Origin: Streptomyces sp. T12
GTDB taxonomy: Bacteria > Actinomycetota > Actinomycetes > Streptomycetales > Streptomycetaceae
Direction: 5' to 3'
DNA length: 64,000 nt
NCBI RefSeq assembly: GCF_028736035.1
Contig: NZ_CP117866.1
Span: forward strand, 2,356,001 to 2,420,000
Shown here piece after piece: positions 58,617 to 64,000 of the stretch; the stretch's first letter is position 1, and every line of letters begins with the position of its first letter. A model generated the notes under the pieces. It ran no database searches and had not been told where the DNA came from. It saw only the letters and a list, made by a program, of their open reading frames with translations. The position numbers and the translations under genes were made by a program.

Positions 58617-59447
58617 ATGCCAGAAAACAAGTCCCGGCCGCCTCAGGAGCAACCTTGGGAGAACGGCTGGGCCCCGGACACCTCCCGGGCACCGGGAACG
58701 CGCCGCCTCTGGCTGGCGGGCGGGATGGCGGTGGCGACGATCGTCGCCTGTTTCACGGCAATTGCCGTGACGGACAGGGCACCTGACGCGCAGACGCGCT
58801 CGGCACCGGCCGACGACACCGCGTCGGTCCCCGGCCTGATCTCCTTCGCCACCCCGTCGCAGACACCCCCGGAAGGCAAGAGTGGTCTGTCGACAGCCGA
58901 GGCGACGACGAAGGCACCCCGCCGCCCGGATGCCGACACGCCCAAGCCCGCGCCGGAGCCGAAGCCGAAGCCGTCCAAGTCGACTTCCGGCGAGGGCAGT
59001 TCACCCGACGCCCCGAAGCCCCCGGCCACCACCTGGCGGTCCGTCCGCTCGGTCAACTATCCCGACCGCTACTGGCACCCGAGCGGCGGCTACGTGAAGC
59101 TGGACGCGGTCAGTGGCTCGGAGAGCCGCGCGGACTCCACCTTCGAACTGGTCAAGGGCCTGGCCGACGCCTCCTGCTATTCCTTCGCCACGGCCGACGG
59201 CGCCTACCTGCGCCACCGCAACTTCGTCCTGCGCTCCGAACGCAACGACGGCTCGGCCCTGTTCAAGCAGGACGCCACCTTCTGCGCCCGCTCAGCGGCG
59301 TACTCGGGCGCGGTCATGCTGGAGTCGGTCAACTACCCGGGCCGTTTCCTGCGCCACGAGAACTTCCAGCTCCGCCTGGATCCGTACGAGCACAGCGGCC
59401 AGTACCTGGCGGACTCGGCGTTCCGGTTGGTGGCGGGGCTGGCCTGA
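58617..59447 (+). CDS. AbfB-domain (arabinose-binding, beta-trefoil) membrane-anchored protein
   Basis: 276 aa. A cytosolic stub precedes one span (LWLAGGMAVATIVACFTAIA, about 31-50), then a Ser/Thr/Pro-rich linker with PKPAPEPKPKPSKS, and from about 140 an alpha-L-arabinofuranosidase B carbohydrate-binding domain with trefoil units SVNYPDRYWHPSGGYVKLD, YLRHRNFVLR and ESVNYPGRFLRHENFQLRL. No catalytic domain. It may bind arabinan-containing polymers at the surface, in keeping with the pectin locus. ATG 58617 lies 7 nt after GGAGGAT-like sequence. Confidence 0.82.
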   Translation: MPENKSRPPQEQPWENGWAPDTSRAPGTRRLWLAGGMAVATIVACFTAIAVTDRAPDAQTRSAPADDTASVPGLISFATPSQTPPEGKSGLSTAEATTKAPRRPDADTPKPAPEPKPKPSKSTSGEGSSPDAPKPPATTWRSVRSVNYPDRYWHPSGGYVKLDAVSGSESRADSTFELVKGLADASCYSFATADGAYLRHRNFVLRSERNDGSALFKQDATFCARSAAYSGAVMLESVNYPGRFLRHENFQLRLDPYEHSGQYLADSAFRLVAGLA

Positions 59448-59460
59448 GCCCGGACGCGCG

Positions 59461-59492
59461 AGTGGCCCCCGGCGAAACCGCCGAGGGCCACT
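59461..59492. terminator. Bidirectional hairpin between the AbfB gene and suf operon
   Basis: AGTGGCCCCCGGCG (59461-59474) pairs with CGCCGAGGGCCACT (59479-59492) over 14 positions with one mismatch and a 4-nt loop. It lies between the convergent ends at 59447 and 59513. Confidence 0.75.
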
Positions 59493-59512
59493 GCACAGTC
59501 GTACGGACGAAC

Positions 59513-59845
59513 TCAGACGTTGAATCCCAGCGCCCGAAGCTGCTCACGACCGTCGTCCGTGATCTTGTCCGGGCCCCACGGCGGCATCCACACCCAGTTG
59601 ATGCGCAGCTCGCTGACGAGGCCGTCCGTGGCGGACTTGGCCTGGTCCTCGATGACGTCCGTCAGCGGGCAGGCCGCCGAGGTCAGGGTCATGTCGAGCG
59701 TCGCGATGTTCGCGTCGTCGATGTGGATGCCGTAGATCAGGCCGAGGTTGACGACGTCGATACCCAGCTCGGGGTCGACGACGTCGTACAGCGCCTCACG
59801 GACCTCTTCTTCCGAGGCCGGCTTCATCTCCACGGTGTCACTCAT
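59513..59845 (-). CDS. SufT-like metal-sulfur cluster assembly factor (DUF59/PaaD)
   Basis: 110 aa MIP18-type protein. ALYDVVDPELGIDVVNLGLI and LTLTSAACPLTDVIEDQ (with the conserved Cys) are the family hallmarks. Last gene of the suf operon, starting in ATGA overlap with sufU. Acts in iron-sulfur maturation. Confidence 0.9.
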   Translation of the reverse strand: MSDTVEMKPASEEEVREALYDVVDPELGIDVVNLGLIYGIHIDDANIATLDMTLTSAACPLTDVIEDQAKSATDGLVSELRINWVWMPPWGPDKITDDGREQLRALGFNV

Positions 59846-60309
59846 GCCGTCTTCCTTTCGGCGTCGGCTCCGCCCAGCACCTGGGCCGTCGCGTCCTTCC
59901 ACGCCATCCAGCTCAGGAGGGCGCACTTGACCCGGGCGGGGTACTTGGAGACTCCGGCGAACGCGACCGCGTCCTCCAGCACCTCCTCCATCGCGTCGTC
60001 CGGCTCGATCCGGCCCTTGGACTGCATCAGCTCCAGGAAGGTCTCCTGGATCTTCTGGGCGTCCGCGAGGTCCTTGCCGACCAGCAGTTCGTTCAGTACG
60101 GACGCCGAGGCCTGGCTGATCGAGCAGCCCTGGCCCTCGTACGAGACGTCCTCGATCTTGGTGCCGTCGTACTTCACGCGGAGGGTGATCTCGTCGCCGC
60201 ACGTCGGGTTCACGTGGTGTACCTCTGCGTCGCCATCCCTCAGACCACGCCCGTGCGGGTTCTTGTAGTGGTCCAGGATGACTTCCTGGTACATCGAATC
60301 CAGCTTCAT
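59842..60309 (-). CDS. sufU: Iron-sulfur assembly sulfurtransferase SufU
   Basis: 155 aa. Three zinc-binding/transfer cysteines: NPTCGDEITL, YEGQGCSISQAS and ARVKCALLSW, with the Gram-positive SufU spacing. Takes sulfur from SufS. It follows sufS by 21 bp and overlaps the DUF59 gene (ATGA). Confidence 0.93.
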   Translation of the reverse strand: MKLDSMYQEVILDHYKNPHGRGLRDGDAEVHHVNPTCGDEITLRVKYDGTKIEDVSYEGQGCSISQASASVLNELLVGKDLADAQKIQETFLELMQSKGRIEPDDAMEEVLEDAVAFAGVSKYPARVKCALLSWMAWKDATAQVLGGADAERKTA

Positions 60310-60330
60310 GCGATCGCTCGTCCCGTCCCG

Positions 60331-61587
60331 TCAGCCGAAGAAGTTCCGTACGTGCTCCAAGCCGTCCACCAGAGCGTCGATCTCGGCCGGCGTGGAGTAC
60401 AGATAGAACGACGCTCGCGTGGTCGCAGGAATTCCGTAGCGCAGGCAGACCGGGCGGGCGCAGTGGTGGCCGACCCGGACCGCGATGCCCTGCTCGTCGA
60501 GGACCTGGCCCACGTCGTGCGGGTGGATGTCGCCGAGCGTGAAGGAGATCGCGGCGCCGCGGTCCTCGGCCGTGGTCGGGCCGATGATCCGCAGGTCCGG
60601 GACCTCCCCCAGCCGCTTCACCGCGTACTCGGTGAGCGCGTGCTCATGGGCGAGGATCCTGTCCATGCCGATCGAGTTGAGGTAGTCGATCGCCGCGCCG
60701 AGACCGATCGCCTGCGAGATCGGCGGCGTGCCCGCCTCGAACTTGTGCGGGGCGGGAGCGTACGTCGACGAGTGCATCGACACCGTCTCGATCATCTCGC
60801 CGCCGCCCAGGAACGGGGGCAGGTCCTCCAGCAGCTCCTGGCGGCCCCAGAGGACGCCGATGCCGGTCGGACCGCACATCTTGTGGCCGGTGAAGGCCAC
60901 GAAGTCGGCCTGGAGCGACTGCACGTCCAGCGGCATGTGCGGCGCGGCCTGCGAGGCGTCGATGCACACCAGCGCGCCGACCTCCTGCGCACGGCGCACT
61001 ATCGCCTCGACCGGGTTGAGGGTGCCCAGGATGTTCGACACTAGCACGAAGGAGACGATCTTCGTCTTCTCCGTGATGACCTCGTCGATGTTGGACAGGT
61101 CGAGGCGGCCGTCGTCGGTGAGACCGAACCACTTCAGCTTCGCGCCCGTGCGCTGCGCGAGCAGCTGCCACGGCACGATGTTGGAGTGGTGCTCCATCTC
61201 CGTGATGACGATCTCGGTCTCGTGGTCCACCCGGTAGGGCTCGTCGGCCCAGCCGAGCATGTTCGCCACGAGGTTGAGCGACTCGGAGGCGTTCTTGGTG
61301 AAGATCACCTCGTTGCGGCTGGGCGCGTTGATGAACTCCGCGACCTTGTCGCGCGCGCCCTCGTACAGCGCCGTGGCCTCCTCGGCGAGGACGTGCACGC
61401 CACGGTGGACGTTGGCGTTGTGCTGCTCGTAGTACTCGGAGAGCACGTCGAGCACCTGGCGCGGCGTCTGCGAGGTCGCCGCGTTGTCCAGGTACACGAG
61501 CTTCTTGTCGCCGTGGACGACGCGGTCCAGGATCGGGAAGTCCTTGCGGAGCGCCTCGGTGTCGAGGAGGCCCGGCAGCTGTGTCAC
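60331..61587 (-). CDS. sufS: Cysteine desulfurase SufS
   Basis: 418 aa class V PLP enzyme. Lys in DFVAFTGHKMCGPTG binds PLP, and the catalytic Cys is in RVGHHCARPVCLR. ITEMEHHSNIVPWQLL is the conserved HHSN block. Provides persulfide to SufU for cluster assembly on SufBCD. ATGA overlap with sufC. Confidence 0.95.
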   Translation of the reverse strand: MTQLPGLLDTEALRKDFPILDRVVHGDKKLVYLDNAATSQTPRQVLDVLSEYYEQHNANVHRGVHVLAEEATALYEGARDKVAEFINAPSRNEVIFTKNASESLNLVANMLGWADEPYRVDHETEIVITEMEHHSNIVPWQLLAQRTGAKLKWFGLTDDGRLDLSNIDEVITEKTKIVSFVLVSNILGTLNPVEAIVRRAQEVGALVCIDASQAAPHMPLDVQSLQADFVAFTGHKMCGPTGIGVLWGRQELLEDLPPFLGGGEMIETVSMHSSTYAPAPHKFEAGTPPISQAIGLGAAIDYLNSIGMDRILAHEHALTEYAVKRLGEVPDLRIIGPTTAEDRGAAISFTLGDIHPHDVGQVLDEQGIAVRVGHHCARPVCLRYGIPATTRASFYLYSTPAEIDALVDGLEHVRNFFG

Positions 61588-62348
61588 GCGGATGCGCCAC
61601 CCTTCGTGTAGGCCTCGTAGCCCTCGTTCTCCAGCTTGTCCGCGAGCTCGGCGCCGCCGGACTCGACGATGCGGCCGCCGGAGAAGACGTGGACGTAGTC
61701 GGGCTTGATGTAGCGCAGGATGCGCGTGTAGTGCGTGATCAGCAGGGTGCCGACCTCGCCGGTCTCGCGGACGCGGTTGACGCCCTCGGAGACGATGCGA
61801 AGGGCGTCGACGTCCAGACCGGAGTCCGTCTCGTCGAGGATCGCGACCTTCGGCTTGAGCAGCTCCAGCTGGAGGATCTCGTGGCGCTTCTTCTCACCGC
61901 CGGAGAAGCCCTCGTTGACGTTGCGCTCGGCGAAGGACGGGTCCATGTTGAGGCGCTCCATGGCCTCCTTGACCTCCTTCACCCAGGTGCGCAGCTTGGG
62001 GGCCTCGCCGCGGATGGCGGTGGCGGAGGTGCGCAGGAAGTTGGAGACCGAGACGCCGGGGACCTCGACCGGGTACTGCATGGCGAGGAACAGGCCGGCG
62101 CGGGCGCGCTCGTCGACGGACATCTCCAGGACGTCCTCGCCGTCGAGGGTGACGGTGCCGCCGGTGATCGTGTACTTCGGGTGACCCGCGAGGGAGTAGG
62201 CGAGGGTCGACTTGCCGGAGCCGTTGGGGCCCATGATGGCGTGCGTCTCGCCCTGCTTCACGGTGAGGTCGACGCCCTTGAGGATCTCCTTCGTGGCGTT
62301 GTCGGCCTCGACGGTGACGCGCAGGTCTCGGATTTCAAGCGTTGCCAT
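61584..62348 (-). CDS. sufC: Iron-sulfur assembly ATPase SufC
   Basis: 254 aa ABC ATPase: Walker A GPNGSGKST, signature FSGGEKKRHEILQLEL and Walker B VAILDETDSGLDVDAL, the form specific to SufC. Powers the SufBCD scaffold. ATG 62348 gives MATLEIRDL; the frame could extend 13 codons with no support. 7 bp after the Rieske gene. Confidence 0.95.
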   Translation of the reverse strand: MATLEIRDLRVTVEADNATKEILKGVDLTVKQGETHAIMGPNGSGKSTLAYSLAGHPKYTITGGTVTLDGEDVLEMSVDERARAGLFLAMQYPVEVPGVSVSNFLRTSATAIRGEAPKLRTWVKEVKEAMERLNMDPSFAERNVNEGFSGGEKKRHEILQLELLKPKVAILDETDSGLDVDALRIVSEGVNRVRETGEVGTLLITHYTRILRYIKPDYVHVFSGGRIVESGGAELADKLENEGYEAYTKGGASA

Positions 62349-62355
62349 GGGTGCC

Positions 62356-62673
62356 TCAGGACTCCTGGTTGAGGGAGACGAGAACATCGTCCCCTTCGAT
62401 CTTTACGGGGTATACGGGGACGGGGCGCGTCGCGGGGAGGCCGGACGGCTTGCCGGTGCGCAGGTCGAAGCTGGAGCCGTGCAGCCAGCACTCGATCTGG
62501 CAGTCCTCCACCTCGCCCTCGGAGAGCGAGACGTTCGCGTGGGAGCAGATGTCGTAAATGGCGAACACCTCCCCCTCGGTCTGCACGACCGAGACCGGCG
62601 TGCCGTCGAGTTCCACCCGCTTGGGGGTGTCCTCCTCCAGCTCGCTCAGCCCACAGGCGCGTACGAAAGCCAT
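62356..62673 (-). CDS. Rieske-type non-heme iron oxygenase ferredoxin subunit
   Basis: 105 aa Rieske [2Fe-2S] protein. Ligands are in CSHANVSLSEG and CWLHGSSFDLRTG (CxH...CxxH). Found between sufD and sufC in most actinobacterial suf operons, where it may be an electron donor. TGATG overlap with sufD. Confidence 0.92.
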   Translation of the reverse strand: MAFVRACGLSELEEDTPKRVELDGTPVSVVQTEGEVFAIYDICSHANVSLSEGEVEDCQIECWLHGSSFDLRTGKPSGLPATRPVPVYPVKIEGDDVLVSLNQES

Positions 62674-63854
62674 CAGACCGTGGCCTCCAGCTCCTCGTCG
62701 ATCTTCACGAGGAGGCGCTCTTCGATGTCGTCGACGCCGATCTGCTGGACCAGCTCGGCGAAGAAGCCGCGCACGACCAGGCGACGGGCCTCGTCGGCCG
62801 GGATGCCGCGGGCCATCAGGTAGAAGAGCTGCTCGTCGTCGAAGCGGCCGGTCGCGGAGGCGTGGCCGGCGCCGACGATCTCGCCGGTCTCGATCTCCAG
62901 GTTCGGCACGGAGTCGACACGGGCGCCGTCGGTCAGAACCAGGTTGCGGTTCATCTCGTACGTGTCCGTGCCCTCGGCCTTGGCCTCGATGAGGACGTCA
63001 CCGATCCACACGGCGTGCGCGTCGTCGCCCTGGAGCGCGCCCTTGTAGGCGACGTTGGACTTGCAGTGCGGGGTGTTGTGGTCGACCAGGAGGCGGTGCT
63101 CCTGGTGCTGGCCCGCGTCGGTGAAGTAGAGGCCGAACAGCTCGGCCTCGCCACCGGTGCCGGCGTAGGCGACACGCGGGTGGAGGCGTACGAGGTCGCC
63201 GCCGAAGGTGACCACGAACGACTTGAAGGTGGCGTCCCGGCCGATCAGCGCGTTGTGCTGGCCCACGTGCACGGCCTTGTCGTCCCAGTCCTGGACGGAG
63301 ACGACGGTGAGCTTGGCGCCGTCGCCCAGGATGTAGTCGACGTTGGCGGCGAGCACCGCGTCACCGGTGTGGTCGATGACGACGACGGCCTCGGCGAAGG
63401 CTCCGAGCTCCACGACCTGGTGGCCGTAGGCGACCCCGCCCTCGCCGTGCACGGCGATACGGATCGGCTCGGTGAGGACCGTCTCCTTGGGGACGGTGAC
63501 GACACCGGCCTTCTCGAACGCCGAGTACGCCTGGGCGGCGACGCGGTCCACGGGGGTGCCCGCCTTGCCGAGGCGCGCGTCGTCACGGCCGACGGTCTCG
63601 ACGGTGACGCCCTCGGGGGCCTCGACGGTGACCTGGAGGCCGTCGCCGGTCGCCACGGCGGTGCCGTCGTGCAGCCCGCGCAGGCGCTCCAGCGGGGTGA
63701 ACCGCCACTCCTCCTCGCGGCCGTGCGGGACCGGGAAGTCCGCGACGTCGAAGGACGGGGGCGCGCTCATGCGCGTGGCGACGGTCGACTCGGCGGCCAC
63801 CGCGATCTGGCCCGCGGTGGTGGACCCCACGGGGATGTTCTGAGCCTCAGCCAT
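62673..63854 (-). CDS. sufD: Iron-sulfur scaffold protein SufD
   Basis: 393 aa beta-helix protein. DGARVDSVPNLEIETGEIVG and GHASATGRFDDEQLFYLMAR are the conserved C-terminal core; the N-terminus is variable, as usual. Forms the SufBC2D complex. 84 bp after sufB, with a hairpin between. Confidence 0.94.
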   Translation of the reverse strand: MAEAQNIPVGSTTAGQIAVAAESTVATRMSAPPSFDVADFPVPHGREEEWRFTPLERLRGLHDGTAVATGDGLQVTVEAPEGVTVETVGRDDARLGKAGTPVDRVAAQAYSAFEKAGVVTVPKETVLTEPIRIAVHGEGGVAYGHQVVELGAFAEAVVVIDHTGDAVLAANVDYILGDGAKLTVVSVQDWDDKAVHVGQHNALIGRDATFKSFVVTFGGDLVRLHPRVAYAGTGGEAELFGLYFTDAGQHQEHRLLVDHNTPHCKSNVAYKGALQGDDAHAVWIGDVLIEAKAEGTDTYEMNRNLVLTDGARVDSVPNLEIETGEIVGAGHASATGRFDDEQLFYLMARGIPADEARRLVVRGFFAELVQQIGVDDIEERLLVKIDEELEATV

Positions 63855-63895
63855 GGCTGTCGGTCTGCTCTCTTTCCTACGTCAGTTGAGATCCT

Positions 63896-63918
63896 CGGCC
63901 CGCCCGCGAGGCGGGCCG
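63896..63918 (-). other. Intra-operon hairpin between sufB and sufD
   Basis: CGGCCCGCC / GGCGGGCCG, a perfect 9-bp stem with a 5-nt loop. As sufD continues downstream it may attenuate or stabilise mRNA rather than end it. Confidence 0.55.
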
Positions 63919-63938
63919 CTACTGCTGGGGGGCGGGTC

Positions 63939-64000
63939 TTAGCCGACCGCGCCTTCCATCTGCAGCTCGATCAGCCGGTTGAGCTCGAGGGCGTACTCCA
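63939..64000 (-). CDS. sufB: SufB, C-terminal end only
   Basis: The last 19 sense codons (EYALELNRLIELQMEGAVG) match the conserved end of SufB, the main cluster scaffold. The gene continues beyond the window edge. Confidence 0.85.
   Translation of the reverse strand, partial: EYALELNRLIELQMEGAVG

Overview
The window is high-GC actinomycete DNA and almost certainly Streptomyces. Evidence: strong G/C bias at third codon positions, Tat and lipoprotein signals of Streptomyces type, a FadR/LacI/DeoR/TetR regulator mix, a SufBDCSU operon with a Rieske ferredoxin, a TerD protein, a phosphate-starvation PhoX, and many 4-nt ATGA/GTGA start-stop overlaps. There is no clear prophage, plasmid origin, rRNA, CRISPR array or insertion sequence.

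Layout. (1) 1-17030, minus strand: a pectin/rhamnogalacturonan utilisation locus. It runs from a FadR-type regulator through a DapA-family lyase and an IlvD/Edd dehydratase to two sugar ABC permeases, pectate lyases, an oxidoreductase, a DUF6807 protein, GH43, a pectate lyase-pectinesterase fusion, the solute-binding protein, a CE12 esterase, another pectate lyase and a pectinesterase cut by the window edge. From permease 1 to GH43 all genes overlap, including two duplicated and truncated pectate-lyase 5' ends. (2) 17090-21735: single housekeeping-type genes, a 42-bp-period GC-rich repeat and a deletion-scarred patch with remnants of a Sir2-like, an NTF2-like and an AraC gene. (3) 21870-26219: an MFS exporter and a galacturonate oxidation unit (uronate dehydrogenase divergent from KdgD plus an unknown TIM-barrel-like protein). 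(4) 26296-31558: a DeoR-regulated polyol ABC transporter with a polyol dehydrogenase. (5) 31560-34570: a membrane protein, a double TerD protein and a LacI regulator. (6) 34766-39567: a two-gene TIR/STAND/TPR/EAD-like conflict module. (7) 39564-41326: ACC deaminase and its GntR regulator. (8) 41365-43440: a Ro60-like TROVE protein preceded by about 440 nt of non-coding DNA that folds into three Y-RNA-like units, two of them with circularly permuted tRNA-like domains. (9) 43440-48700: PhoX phosphatase and a secreted nuclease, both with PHO-box-like sites. (10) 48714-59447: mixed core genes (SRPBCC/ArsR pair, a SoxR-box monooxygenase, a DUF3618/holin-like set, dapA, sigma factor plus WD40-like protein, dapD, a TetR/SMR efflux pair, an AbfB-domain protein). 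(11) 59513-64000: the suf iron-sulfur operon.

How it fits together. Regions 1 and 3 describe a soil saprophyte that depolymerises pectin outside the cell, imports oligosaccharides and oxidises uronic acid. Region 4 adds polyol uptake, and PhoX with the nuclease adds phosphate scavenging. The two most unusual systems are the TROVE/Y-RNA locus and the TIR-STAND pair. All assignments come from reading the sequence and family knowledge; no database search or folding program was run.
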